Shown one piece after another: positions 11,409 through 22,518 of a stretch of 64,000 nt of DNA. Origin of the DNA: Clarkia xantiana subsp. parviflora (Eukaryota; Streptophyta; Magnoliopsida; Myrtales; Onagraceae); NCBI GenBank assembly GCA_036873135.1, contig JAPTYO010000055.1:1-64000 (forward strand), in the 5' to 3' direction. Under the pieces are notes generated by a model. That model had not been told where the DNA came from, made no database searches, and was given only the letters and a program-made list of their open reading frames with translations. The stretch's first letter is position 1; every line of letters starts with the position of its first letter. Made by a program: the position numbers and the translations under genes.

Positions 11409-12326
11409 TTACAATCTCAAATGAAAGGTCCCAGAAGCATCAGAAAGCAAAAACATTCGAAGTCCCGGAGGAGGTGTGGCCCAAATAGTAAGATCATTAG
11501 GTAGACTTGGTCCAAGCTTCGCTAGAAAATCCGCACATGCATTCGCTTCTCTAAGCACATGACCTAGCTTGCATCGCCATTCCCTTTGCATGAGTTCCTT
11601 AATATCGCTTAGCAAAGCCAAGAAGGGCGAGTGAGGAGGCTTACTTTGAATGTTGTGGATTGCCTCAAGAGAATAAGTTTCAACGATTAAAGACCTGAAC
11701 CCCTTATCCCATGCTATCAATAGCCCTTGTCGAATCGCCCACAGTTCTGCGAACATATTGGATTGGGGACCCAAATTGCAAGAAAAGCCCGTGCACCAAC
11801 CACCAGTATCATTACGCAGAATCCCCCGAGCACCTGCCTCACCCGGGTTACCACGAGGGCTCCCATCCAACGTTGAATTTGACCCAACCCTCATCTGGGC
11901 AGGACCATCGCACCAGACGCTGGCTAGACACTCTCACAGTGCTCCGGAACGCCACCACCAGGTCACTTAGCAACATAGAGAGGGCCGCCTTGAATTCTAT
12001 CTCGCGTGATGGTCTTGGAAGACGACCCGATTTCTGAAGCACCACAGTAACCAGCAAACAGACATAAAATGAGAGGCCCAGTCGAGCCCATCTGCCATTC
12101 TCTTCCTTGAACAAGCAAACATCTTCAACCATCGATCAAAGGTTTCAGTGAAGAAGTCGTCACTAAGGTTACTACCGTAGCATAGAATCCATACTTTCCT
12201 TGCATGAGTGCACGTCCGTAGGAGATGATCAGCATCTTCTGGTCCAGTCCCACATCTGGGACATGCTGCAGACGGACTAATACCATGCCTCCACCGGAGG
12301 TCATTAGTACATAGCCGACCCCTCAA
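11409..12326 (-). pseudogene. LINE 3' end: zf-RVT and RNase H domains (broken)
   Basis: On the minus strand, the frame 12326-11997 contains a zf-RVT-like domain: RLCTNDLRWR, then CPRCG, HLLRTC and later CWLLWCFRN. This domain joins reverse transcriptase to RNase H in plant LINEs. The frame 11894-11409 then gives a type I RNase H of the LINE kind, with AELWAI carrying the catalytic Glu, a VETYS segment in place of the usual Asp position, and REANACADFLAKLG near the end. A frame change near 11900-12000 separates the two. It is a dead fragment without upstream polymerase. Confidence 0.88.
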
Positions 12327-13209
12327 CGTCTCGAAAGAAGGATATAACTCTGAACAAAAGCAGTCTACTCATCAAGGTCCGGGATGCAGAGATTCGTCTG
12401 TTTGCTATAGAAAGATGAAAGATCTCAAGCCAAGATCAGCTGGACTGAGTAAGCGCAATGATCAGACAGAAGAAAGTGGTCTTGTCAGCATGGTAATTCC
12501 CCTCTTCAGGCAGGAAAGCGGGTAAGATATGAATGTAGCAATTCAGTCAACATGGGAATGAAATGTGAATCAAAGAGTCAGAGTGATACCGGTATTTAGC
12601 CAGTGAAATCGGGACAAGCAAGTGAAGTGAACCGAGGGTAAGAACAGAAAGGTATTATAGTAAGGCATGGCTTGAAGGCTAGATCTAGTATGAAGCTAAG
12701 AAGGAGCTGTGTAAGCATGAAGTCAGCATTCATTAGTCATCCAATAGTAATTGGATGGTTAATTACAACTATAAAGATCGGGCTTTCACTGCCTCCACAG
12801 AGTACATCCATATTCCGTCTTTTCCCTAGTCGTCAGGGAGTGAAGTACGCATGGTGAATGACTTTCTTTAGAGAAAAAGCTTGCTTGATTGACGGATTCC
12901 TTATTTTACTGAACTACTAGACCTTTTTGGAAAAACGTAGATAAAGTCTACCTTTCTCCTAGCGGGTATATTCTCAACCAGAATCAAGAGGAGCAGATGA
13001 AGCAATGATAATAATCAGCTAAAGCTGAGCCCAGGGTTGCTCTTTCTCTCTTATCTACGACAAGCCTGCATCCGCCGAACTAACATATTTTGTTTCTTCC
13101 GAACCAAGAGCTCCCGTTTTTTCTGAACCGGCATATCCAACTAATAAAGAAGCGGACACTGAAGCATCTAAGAAATTCACACATACGAATCGGGAAACCG
13201 TTTCTAAGG
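12327..13209. other. Gene-free spacer
   Basis: No recognised gene. The last roughly 150 bases before 13210 are open in the gypsy pol frame and may be degraded Gag-Pro sequence. Confidence 0.45.
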
Positions 13210-15352
13210 CTGCCCTGCCTATGATGAAAGAACATCCTGAACCCCATCCACAACCTTTTCGAGTAGCATGGGTAAACAAGACATCCTTATCTGTGACTGA
13301 GAGGTGTCAGGTTCCTATCGAGTTTGGTTTGTACTCTGAGAACATCTGGTGTGATGTCCTACCTATGGATGTCGCACATGTCCTATTAGGGCGACCATGG
13401 CTGTATGACCTAGATGTTACCAATCGTGGGCGGGAGAACACAACTAGCTTTAGGTAGTTGGGCCGGAAGATTACCTTGGTTCCGGTGGGTCCGGAGAGGT
13501 GTCTCCCACAGCCAGTGCGATCATCAGGCAGTAGCGAGCCGAGGCGAGTACAACTTTTAGCCGGGCGGGAGTTTAAGAATGAAAGTTCTGACCTAGGAAT
13601 AATACTTGCAGTGGTTGCCCAACGGGTATTCTATATGTCACCTGTACCCGCACTTGAGAGGCCCCCGGACGTGAGTGACCTCTTGACCGAGTTTCAAGAT
13701 GTGATCCCTGACGATCTACCAGATGAGTTACCACCTTTGAGGGATATCCAGCACGCCATAGACTTCATTCCTGGCTCCCAGCTTCCTAACTTACCGTACT
13801 ATAGGATGAACCCTAAGGAGCGGGAGGAGCTAAACAAGCAGGTAGAGGGACTCATTCAAAAGGGTTTTATTCGAGAAAGCCTTAGTCCATGTGCTGTGCC
13901 TGCCTTGCTCACACCTAAGAAAGATGGTTCCTGGAGGATGTGCATCGATAGTAGAGCAATCAATAGGATAACCATAAAGTATAGGTTTCCTATTCCTCGC
14001 CTGGATGATTTGCTGGACCAAATGGCTGGGTCTAAGTGGTTTTCTAAGCTGGATTTGCGAAGTGGATATCACCAGCTACGCATTCGGCCAGGAGATGAAT
14101 GGAAAACGGCCTTGTTGACCCAAGATGGACTGTTTGAGTGGTTAGTCATGCCTTTTGGGTTGTCTAAGGCTCCCAGTACTTTTATGAGGCTCATGAACCA
14201 AGTCTTGAAACCAACCATAGGGAAGTTCTTGGTAGTCTACTTTGATGACATTTTTATTTATAGTCGGACAAGGGAACTACACTTAGGTCATCTCAGAGCG
14301 GTATTCGAGAAGTTGCGAGTTGAGAGGTTATACGTCAATCTTAAGAAATGTTCCTTTATGCAATCTAAGGTCCTTTTCTTAGGATTTGTTGTCTCCGCCC
14401 AGGGGATCACCCCTGACTTAGATAAGGTTCAGGCTATTATTGATTGGCCTGAACCTACCACCATTTCTGAGGCACGTAGTTTCCATGGCTTAGCCACTTT
14501 CTACAGGCGGTTCATCCGGAACTTTAGCACCATTATGGCCCCTATCACGGATTGTCTTAAGAAGGGAGAGTTTAAGTGGACTAAGGCCGCCTCTAAGGCT
14601 TTCTGAGATATTAAGCGCAAAATGACCGAGGCGCCATGTTTGAGACACCCTTACTTTGATAAGGTCTTTGAGGTCTCTTGTGATGCCTCCGGGGTTGGTA
14701 TAGGAGGAGTGCTGACTCAGGAGGGTCGACCTGTCGCCTATTTTAGTGAAAAGCAAGATGAAGCTAAACAGAGGTATTCCACTTATGAGTTGGAGTTCTA
14801 TGCTATTGATAAGGCTCTTCGCCATTGGTGGTATTACCTTCTACCTAAGGAGTTTGTCTTATTCTCTGATCATCAGTCCCTTAGGTATATAAGTTCCCAG
14901 ATAAACTTGAGCGCGAGGCACGCTAGATGGGTTGAGTTCCTTCAGGAGTACACTTTTGTACTCCAGCACCGAGCAGGAGTCGAGAACAAGGCAGCGGACG
15001 CCTTGAGTCGAATGGTCACATTGTTGACTACTATGCATGTCCAAGTTCCAGGCTTTGACAGGTTGAAGGATAAGTATGCTTTGTGTCCGGACTTTGGCGA
15101 GATTTTTCGAGAATGTTGTGAAGGGAATCATGGTCTCCACGAGAGCTTTGTCATTAGAGATGGCTGTTCAAGGGAAGGCGGTTGTGCATTCCTAGAACAT
15201 CCCTAAGGCACTTTCTTGTTTGGGAGCTACACGCAGGAGGGTTGGCGGGACACTTTGGTCGTGACAGGACGGTCACCAACGTGGAAGATAGGTTTTTTTG
15301 GCCCTCCCTGAAAAGGGATGTAGCTCGAATAGAACCAGAACATTCGTTCCCC
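13210..15352 (+). pseudogene. Ty3/gypsy retrotransposon pol (protease end, RT, RNase H, integrase start)
   Basis: One frame runs from 13221 to 15206 with only two stops (TAG at 13455-13457, TGA at 14604-14606). It starts in the protease C-terminus (VLLGRPWLYD), then gives reverse transcriptase with [44 protein letters not shown] and the catalytic YFDD box near 14240, then a thumb region with FLGF and FYRRFI. RNase H follows with SCDASG, YELEFYAI and SDHQSLRY and ends with KAADALSR. A shift near 15180 leads to the integrase zinc-binding start (HAGGLAGHFG, FFWP), then homology stops. It lacks gag, the protease active site, most of integrase and both LTRs. The few defects suggest a recent arrival from the nucleus. 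Confidence 0.95.
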
Positions 15353-15596
15353 AACGAGTTGATCTGAAGGCTCGAAAGGAGGACCTAGTAGAAAGACCAG
15401 AACTTCACTCTTTCTCCTTCTCTGTCCTATCTTTTTTTTTATCTCCATTCCACAGCACTTGCATCGAACATATTATTACGGAAGTTCGCCTTGTTCCACA
15501 CTTTTAGGCATTTTTTGGTCGCTTTCCGCTTATGATAGATAGAAACGGAAAGCTATGGAGCCTCTGATTGTAGTATTCCAAGCTGCTTTGACAACA

Positions 15597-16062
15597 CTAT
15601 GGCTTCTCCTTCATCAATCCCTCATCGCTGAAGAACCATTGGAACATGTTGAATATGCCATGGGCCACCTTCCAACGCCCAAGTAAGAACCGCCGCATCC
15701 GGAAATTGAAGAACAAAGACAGAGCGCTTGAAGGTGCTAACCAGAATTTCACCCTTAGACCCCCATAGCCAGTTGCTAGTATTGTAGATTGCAGATCTAG
15801 AGGGAACCTTACCGATAAACCGAGCAACCAAGCGAAGATCCCACTGCTCCATGCCTCGCTTTGCAACCTCAATCGGAGGTCGAACAATCGTCTGGCCATC
15901 CTCGTCAACAGGGGCGAAGAAATCCAAAGAAAGATCCAATTTCGCCGGAATCACAGAAGACCAATCCAACGCTCGCTTCGTGGGAAGCTTAGGAAAAGAC
16001 AGACGGTAAAGGAGGAAACTCCTCCGAAAAACGATTGATCGGAGTAGACATCGGGGACGCAA
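15597..16062 (-). pseudogene. LINE ORF1-type DUF4283 fragment
   Basis: The minus-strand frames contain a run typical of DUF4283, the N-terminal domain of plant LINE-associated ORF1 and of nuclear zinc-knuckle proteins: GKVPSRSAIYNTSNWLWGSKG, FKRSVFVLQFPD and ALEGGPWHIQ. The frame begins at 16062 and loses homology near 15610. The downstream zinc knuckle is absent. It lies beside other LINE and gypsy remnants, which supports a nuclear-derived retroelement origin. Whether it belongs to the same element as 11409-12326 is unknown. Confidence 0.8.
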
Positions 16063-17481
16063 AAACCCTCAAATCGAAGGCGACCGGAGGGAGGAGTTAG
16101 TGAAAGGATAGCCTAGAGAGAAAAGTAAAAGAAGGTCAAACCCCGGCCCCCCCTTTCCTTTATCATCTCTATGTTGTCGGAAAGTAAACTCATTTTTGGT
16201 GAACTAGAGTGTAGCTTTCTTCCTCTCAGTCGAGTTACAAAATACCCTGAAAGAAATGTTTCCCATTTTTTCGCTTTTTCATCTGTTTAGCATAAGGGCT
16301 AGCCTTTTTTGAGGAAGTGACTAAGAGTGAAGCAGCTACTAAACTACTAAAAGGAGAGGTGCACAGTCACTCGACCAACGGGGGAGGTATTCTAGGAAGC
16401 TCGACTGAGTTGGAGAGTCCGGTTTTTTTCCTCTAGTTCCGTCTCCTCCTAGTAAGGGAGATAAAGTGAGTTATATGCAGTCAAAAAGGAAGATTTCAGG
16501 TTTTTAAAAAAGTCTGTATGTAACGTTTTTCTCTGATTCGCTATACAATCCAAGATGTGCTTTCCGAATCAAAGTGTCACTTACTTGACTTCCCCATGGT
16601 TTAGGTTTAAACATATTCTCTCCTCTTGCCCCATAACGGTTAGATTCTTAACAGGGTATTTTACTACGATCTTCCATGATAGTCACTCCAACAGTTGAGT
16701 TATCCTTTATAGGATAATCCGTTCAGTAGGGCAGGAATTGTGAGTTCACTTCTGTATCTGGGAAAGAGGTGCTTCTTATTCTCTTCAACACTGCCTGCCT
16801 TTTCTATTTCCTTTAAATAAAAGGTCTCTTTGTTTTGTGCTTCACTCTGACTCTCCAACTCAGTCTCAATTGCCCTAGTGTCCGGGGGGAGGGGAGTTTT
16901 AGGTTTTTTATCCCAACAATTTCATTGCCTCCATAACGCCTAGATAGCTCATCCCAGGTCTGGTCACTAGTTGCCTTTCTACTTCTCTTCTTGCTAAGAG
17001 CTAGCTCTAGCTGCTTTTCCCTTACTCTAAGATATTCGGCTTGTTATGAGCCTTTATTCTATTCTCTTTTCTTAGTCTCCTCTCTTACCCCCCCATCTCC
17101 TGACCTTTGCGAAACCAACATGTTAACAGTTTCCTACCAGCACCGCCGGAAGCAGGTCATCTTTACTTTCACTTAGCTATCATACATATATACTACTATA
17201 TGAGGTGGCTCGCTTTTGTGCACAACTCCAAATCTAAGTAAAAAAAAGTTCTGTTAGGTTCTTAGTAGCAGTCGGCGACCTTTTTTCCCCTATCTTTTTT
17301 TTCTTTTGAACAAGCCTGAATAATCCTAATTTTTTTTCTTTTAGATTTGAGTCCATAATAACAGGCAGGTTTCATGTTTGAAAAGAAAAGCGGAGGCACG
17401 CCATCTGCTAGCATTGTGCTTTGGAATCGATTCTTTATCAATGGCCCACCCGTCCTACGGCCGCCTTGTCAATGATCGAAC
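16063..17481. other. Spacer downstream of nad2
   Basis: No recognised gene. T-rich and pyrimidine-rich sequence dominates. It contains a GGCGACCGGAGGGAGG block (16079-16094) that recurs at 27018-27033, and a mini-repeat copy at 16369-16387. The 3' end of nad2 mRNA should lie here. Confidence 0.5.
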
Positions 17482-17669
17482 TTAAAGATATGAACTGAGT
17501 GCCATTTGATGAGTAACTGAGAACAAGGGAGAGGGATATAGAAAGGATGAAGTAATGAAAGAGGAAGTCATTGCTAGTAGTAACGACTTGTTACGATCCA
17601 TTGGTTCATATAGAATCCATGTCCTAGGTGTATCAAAAAACATTCTTTTCGCTAAGCGTATATAATAAA
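17482..17669 (-). CDS. nad2: NADH dehydrogenase subunit 2, exon e (C-terminus)
   Basis: The last exon of nad2, a membrane subunit of complex I in the inner mitochondrial membrane. The 188-base exon encodes the final 62 residues, from YYIRL through KRMFFDTPRTW and LYEPMDRNKSLL to the stop at 17482-17484. The length equals that of nad2 exon e in other angiosperms. The first base pair completes a Phe codon begun by the last base of exon d at 18994. Several codons (Ser where Leu or Phe is expected, for example in SSFITSSFLYP) point to C-to-U editing. Group II domain V lies just upstream. Confidence 0.96.
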
Positions 17670-18993
17670 ATAGAGTAAAAGGGTCCACCCCGAAACCGAC
17701 GGGGGTACTAACTAACAGCTGAGTCCTCTCCGAACCGCAGGAGATAGTTGCCCATCATACGGCTCACCAACTTCACTTGCCTCTATGGAAGGCTCGCTCC
17801 GGGCAGGTTCGGATCACCTACAATACACGGCTCTACGAAGGAGGGGCTTGGGTGAGGAGCCTTTGAAATATGATTCTTTTCCTGTTCGATCGATGAGAAA
17901 TGCGAGACAAAAAAGGAACCCATCTTTTCGACTGGGGAATGCGAGTCTCTTTTGTCCACTTTCTCCACCCCCGAATAAGTAAGGCCCCGTTAGCCTGGGC
18001 GAAGATGGGGATCAGGAAGTTGGATTGAAGCCCCCAACGCTCTGCCAGGCACTGGACAGGGGTTCGTTCTGTAAATGTGTAGAGCCAAGTGTAGTGTGGT
18101 GTAGTAGTAGGCACTTCTAGGCCCCTTCCCGGCTACTGGATCACTCCAGTGCTTTGGGTACTAAGGACCCTCTGCCATCCATTGCAGCAGAGCCCTTTCA
18201 TGAGCGGGGGGCTAAGCGCAGTTCTTTTCATCAAACGTTGAATGAAATAGATTCTTTTTTAGATATCAAAATAGAAATCGTAACGATGGATGGATCTATC
18301 TTTCTATTCATATATATTACTCAAAAATTTGATTTCTATTTTGTTAGTTAAGTTGCGTAGCAAGAAGCCCCAAATCCTTGATTTGGCCAGGAAAGACTGC
18401 ACTGCTTTTGGCCCAGGAAGCGAAGGGAATGAGCTCGGCTGCTTCTCCTCCACACGGAGTTTTCTCCGTGCCCCTTCCGCATGCGCTTCGCGCGCCATTG
18501 GCGCTTTGCTCTCCTCAACTTCTTCATTGGACGCTTCGGATGGACTTCGCCGTTCTTTCCCAACTAAATTCGAAAAGGCTGTATCACATCGAGATGTCGA
18601 TTCGTTTTCCGCCCCCAATGAGATGGGGAATTTTGAACCCCCCTTTTTTCTTTTTTTGGGCCCTTCATCTTTCTGAATCGAGGCCCGGCTCGGCTCGCGT
18701 CGTTCCAACAACCGGCGGGGAGCACCTCAGTATACGATCGCGCGCAGTAACTGGGAGTCCTAAACCACCTAAGGCCAACTTCAATTCACCAAACCAAGGT
18801 TCATCTCGTGTAGTGATTATGGACTCGTCCAAGGATATTGAGTAGACGGTTGATGTATCAGACTCGACCCTCTCTTTCGTAGCATGCATTCCCATCCGTG
18901 TCGCAACTGATTCGGTAAGCTACGTGTCCGGTGCACGGAGAACTGCCTTTGGTCCCCCAAACTGACTTACTCGTGGCAACCTTCCGGCCGCCC
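17670..18993 (-). other. nad2 cis-spliced group II intron (exons d-e)
   Basis: A 1324-base intron on the minus strand. It starts GGGCGGCCGG after exon d. Near its 3' end, at about 17728-17770, lies a domain V-like hairpin with GAGCCGTATGATGGGC paired with GCGGTTCGGAGAGG. No maturase reading frame is seen inside. Open frames at 18290-18845 (both strands) have no family signature and are probably chance. Confidence 0.88.
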
Positions 18994-19566
18994 AACAACC
19001 TATAACGCTAGTCACTACTCCCACTGGGGCTAGGAAGTAAGCCCCACAACCCAAAGCGGCGAAGAACAAATAGAATTTGCTACAAAAGCCGGCTAAGGGG
19101 GGTATTCCTGCGTATGAGAACATAGTAATGGAGAAGGTAATAGCCGAAATAGGATTCGTTTTGGCTAGAGCGCCCAAATCCGCTATATATTTGACACGGG
19201 TTTGCCGTAATGCTGAAACTATGGCGAATGCATTTATCGTCGTTAATGCATAAATAAAGATACCTATTAGTAGTGATTGAATTCCTTCTATGGTTCCACA
19301 TGATAAACCAGTACGAATATAACCTACATGTCCAATTGAACTATGAGCTAGAGGTCTTTTTACTTTCGTTTGGGCCATGGCGGCCAGTGCTCCTAAGATC
19401 ATAGAAGCAATGCTGCAGAAAAAGAAGATTTGTTGCAATGTAGCTCCATAGGAACCATAAATAGAAACACGTGAAATATTAGCAGAAATAGAAATTTTAG
19501 GCGCAATAGAAAGGAATGCTGTAACCGGGGTGGGTGAACCCTCATAGATATCAGGTGCCCACATAT
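18994..19566 (-). CDS. nad2: NADH dehydrogenase subunit 2, exon d
   Basis: The largest nad2 exon, 573 bases, as in other angiosperms. It encodes the core antiporter-like membrane region of ND2, from MWAPDIYEG through SYGATLQQIFFFCSIASM, AMAQTKVKR, SSIGHVGY, PPLAGFCSKFY to VTSVIGC. The boundaries keep the frame: the exon starts with AT that completes the His codon begun in exon c, and ends with one T completed by exon e. Many Ser, Pro, Arg and His codons stand where conserved Leu, Phe, Cys or Tyr are expected (for example RPLAHSS, SANISRVS), as expected for unedited plant mitochondrial DNA. Confidence 0.97.
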
Positions 19567-21781
19567 ATAGAGTCAAAAGAGATATGGAGTCCGAAGGGGA
19601 GGGGGGTTTTCTTCGGGGCTCGAGAGATTGAATAGATAGGGCCCCACAAGTTTCGAATTCGCCGCTGGGGAATTCACACGAAAGGGAACGAGGAATTCTC
19701 AACGAAAAAAGTGCTCTCTGAACCGAACGTGAAAGTTGTTTTCCATCAGACGGCTGTTCCCGTAACTCCACTCTCGACTTGGATTATATATCCAAAAAGG
19801 TCCGCTCTCGGCCATTCCACACGCTGCCTAGCAGAGGCGTGGTTATCTGAAGTGGATTCTATCTTTTCTAGTAGATGCCGAACCTGCTGCCCCATTGACG
19901 TTGAAGGGGGCGGGCGCAGCAGCTACATGGACCCCTTCCTTTCTGTTGTTGCCAGCGCTTTCCCGGGCCGAGCCGGAATTCTTTCATTTCTTAGAAAGGG
20001 CAGGCAAAGCCCGAAGGCTGCTATCCCAATAGGCCAGCGGGCGGAACGAGGAGAGGGCCCGGCAATCATACCACCGCGCTCGAAAAAGCGTGTTCCTTCC
20101 CCCGCCGCATCCCCCTCCCTTCGTCGAGCCTTGACTTCTTGGGGAAAGCATTCCCAACTCTGAACTTGGCGGGCATTCTTTCCAGCCTTATTCAAATTCA
20201 AATAGGGCTGGCTTTGTTTGGTTTGAACAGAGGCTCAAACATGATTTGAAGGTCCTAGCTACGCCATGCGTCCAATAAAAAATCTGGAAAGCTGCAGGGA
20301 TGACAAAAAGAAGGCGCCTTTCTTTCCTGTGTTGCACTGAAAAAAAAGGACCTAAGAGAGCTCTTCTCTTAGGTTTCTTCCTCCCGCGCCCGCCGCCGCC
20401 CGGCCCGCCTTAGAGGGGAAGATTGGGAGTGGGAGCAGCATCTTATTCTCTTCGCGAGAACTTCCGGATCGGAGAAGCAAGCATTCGGAACGGGCTCCGC
20501 GTTCATTTCGTTGGCAGAAAGGATCTAATCCATTCGGGGCTTCGGGGAACCCAAAAACGAAGTCTTTTTACTTGATTCATAGATAGAATCAATGATAGAT
20601 AGACAAGAGATAGATGAACGATCTTTTTTTTAGAGAAAAAAAAGAGGAATAGAATAGACATCCCTTTAGATGTCTATGTATCCTTTTGAATCTCTCCATT
20701 TTTTTTATATCGATCTGCTCTCTCTAAATCAAATGGAGAGAGAAAGAGCAGATGGACCCTCTTCCCTCTTTGCGACCTCATAACTTCAATTCAAGCGCAA
20801 ACCCATTTCTTTCTTAGTCACCGGGCGGAGCGCACCTTTGGTACAACTATAGTCTAATGAGGGCGAGCTTTTTGATAGTTACTTCTTTCGTTTGGTAGGG
20901 CGACGAAAGGCTACTTCAATCTAGAGGACAGAGCCGGAAACTCGAGAGGGTCGCCTTTGGAAGCGTTCGCCGGTAACCGAAGCGTCACGACATAATCAAA
21001 GGAGTGACGCTGACTGAATCCAATCCATAAACCCGGACCGGAAAGGCAAACTTTGTTTGTTCCCTTTCGTCAAGTAGGTAAAGTAGGCATACGAACCACT
21101 TTTTCTTTGCCTTAGACTCTATTGGAACAAAGCAAAGAAGGAGGCAGAATGGAGAAAGGAAAGGGACAAGGGCGGTCTTGCTTGGCGCGAAGGCTGCTGG
21201 TTCGGGGGTAGGGTACGGTACTAAAGGTCCTCGGACTTCCAGGCGGTCTTTCTTTTGGGCAGCTGTTCACCGTAGGATCTCGCCAATACAGCCCCTTATA
21301 GTTTTCGTTACCGAGATATCTTTTTTTTTTCATTGTTCCCAGGGATTTTTTGGGTAATCCGCTCCCATGCTGCAAACAGTAAAATCTGAACCTTGTCGCT
21401 CTTCTTTCTTTCCTCGCGGGCAGGAAGCACACCAGCAGCGTGCGTTGCGTGATTCGACTGTGTTTTTTGCACTTGACTGGGTGGACAGTTGACCGGAAGA
21501 TAACTTAGATTCGCCCGGCCAGCAGGCTAAGGCGTGCTTATCTTGTGTGACAACACTACAGAGCGAGTGGCTCTTCTAGGCGGGCAGCTGTGTGACAACA
21601 CTACAGAGAAAGCGGCGCTTTCGTGTAACATGCTATGGTCTCAACGCCCTTACGAGGTAGTGATGAGTTTCACGCGCTCTAAGCCCGGCCCGCGCGCGGT
21701 TAGGAAGATTGGCCGCAATCTGAGCGGTACCACCCACCCTACCCTACCACCTATAGGCGGCCGTCCGTCCTACAGCCGCCC
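19567..21781 (-). other. nad2 cis-spliced group II intron (exons c-d)
   Basis: A 2215-base intron on the minus strand, beginning GGGCGGCTGTAGG after exon c. A domain V-like hairpin lies near 19706-19760 (AACAGCCGTCTGATGG pairing with CGTTCGGTTCAGAGAG). It also holds a 9-bp hairpin at 20654-20677, a second AT-rich inverted pair near 20713-20757, and a 20-base direct repeat at 21544 and 21589. No maturase frame is seen. Confidence 0.88.
21544..21608 (+). repeat. 20-base direct repeat, 45-base period
   Basis: The sequence TGTGTGACAACACTACAGAG occurs at 21544-21563 and again at 21589-21608, inside the nad2 c-d intron close to exon c. It probably arose by slippage or local duplication. Confidence 0.85.
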
Positions 21782-21942
21782 GAAAAGGAACTGCAGTGAT
21801 CTTGAATAGGAATCCTACAGCGATAGATAGAATCCCCATAAAAATACCACTAGATCGAGCACCAGTGATTTCGTATCCGGTCAAAATCTTGGCTAATTGA
21901 TCGAAGTGGGTAGCTCCAGTAGACCCATAGATCATGGAACAA
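21782..21942 (-). CDS. nad2: NADH dehydrogenase subunit 2, exon c
   Basis: A 161-base exon, the usual length in angiosperms, encoding CSMIYGSTGATHFDQL through TGYEITGARSSGIFMG to KITAVPF of complex I subunit ND2. Its first base T completes a Gly codon begun by exon b, and its last base C begins the His codon finished by exon d. Exons a and b are not in this window, in keeping with the trans-spliced intron between b and c known for angiosperm nad2. Upstream on this strand lie the intron 3' half and trnY, the common arrangement. Confidence 0.97.
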
Positions 21943-22435
21943 ATAGGGTGGGTAGGCCCAACCACCACACTACACGTATAGACGCGAACCCCCCTCGTTA
22001 CCGTACGTGCGACTCTCACCGCATACGGCTCGCACAAAGACTCAACAATCCATCCCGAGCCTTTTCTTCCACCTCTCCTCTCCAATCCTCGATCCTACTT
22101 TCCCAGGCACTATGAAATGGGCGGTCTTTCCTCCGCCTATCGTATCAGCTTGGCTTCGTCCAGAACATGTTCAGCATTCTGGCGCGTGCGTGTAGGAAGG
22201 CCACTACAGTTGCTAGTTGACTATGACTACAAGCCTTTACGGAAGCGACTCGATTCTATTCTCGTTGGGATTGGATATAGATGGGGAATCTATAGATCGT
22301 AGTAGTTCGCCAACCTCTCTAACTAACATAGGATAAAATTTCACGGCATGGCAAAAAAAAAAGAGCTTTGCTCGGTTGGACTTCCTACGCTGACGAATGC
22401 CTCCTTTCTCTTCTCTGAAGTCTACAACAAACAAG
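21943..22435 (-). other. 3' half of trans-spliced nad2 intron (exons b-c)
   Basis: Upstream of exon c on the minus strand, a group II domain V-like hairpin lies at about 21985-22036: GCGAGCCGTATGCGG faces CGTACGGTAACGAG. The 5' part of this intron should lie with exon b elsewhere in the genome, as is usual in angiosperms. The limit near trnY is approximate. Confidence 0.8.
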
Positions 22436-22518
22436 TGGGAGAGGCAGGATTCGAACCTACGTAGAAAAACATCAACAGATTTACAGTCTGTCGCTTTTGA
22501 CCACTCAGCCACTCTCCC
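22436..22518 (-). tRNA. trnY-GTA: tRNA-Tyr (GTA)
   Basis: An 83-base class II cloverleaf on the minus strand. Acceptor GGGAGAG pairs with CTCTCCC, the anticodon loop reads CTGTAAAT with GTA, a long variable arm follows, and the T loop is TTCGAAT. It is the native mitochondrial type and sits just upstream of nad2 exon c, as in many angiosperms. Confidence 0.97.

Noticed and set aside
18290..18845. Overlapping open frames of up to 155 codons on both strands inside the nad2 d-e intron
   Set aside because: They lie fully inside a group II intron, lack maturase motifs and have no family signature; GC-rich intron sequence explains the openness.
19711..20201. 150-codon plus-strand and 92-codon minus-strand frames in the nad2 c-d intron
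   Set aside because: They overlap the intron's domain V and have no protein signature.
22237..22512. 91-codon minus-strand frame beginning MAEWSKATDCKSVD
   Set aside because: It is the translation of the trnY gene, a well-known artefact.
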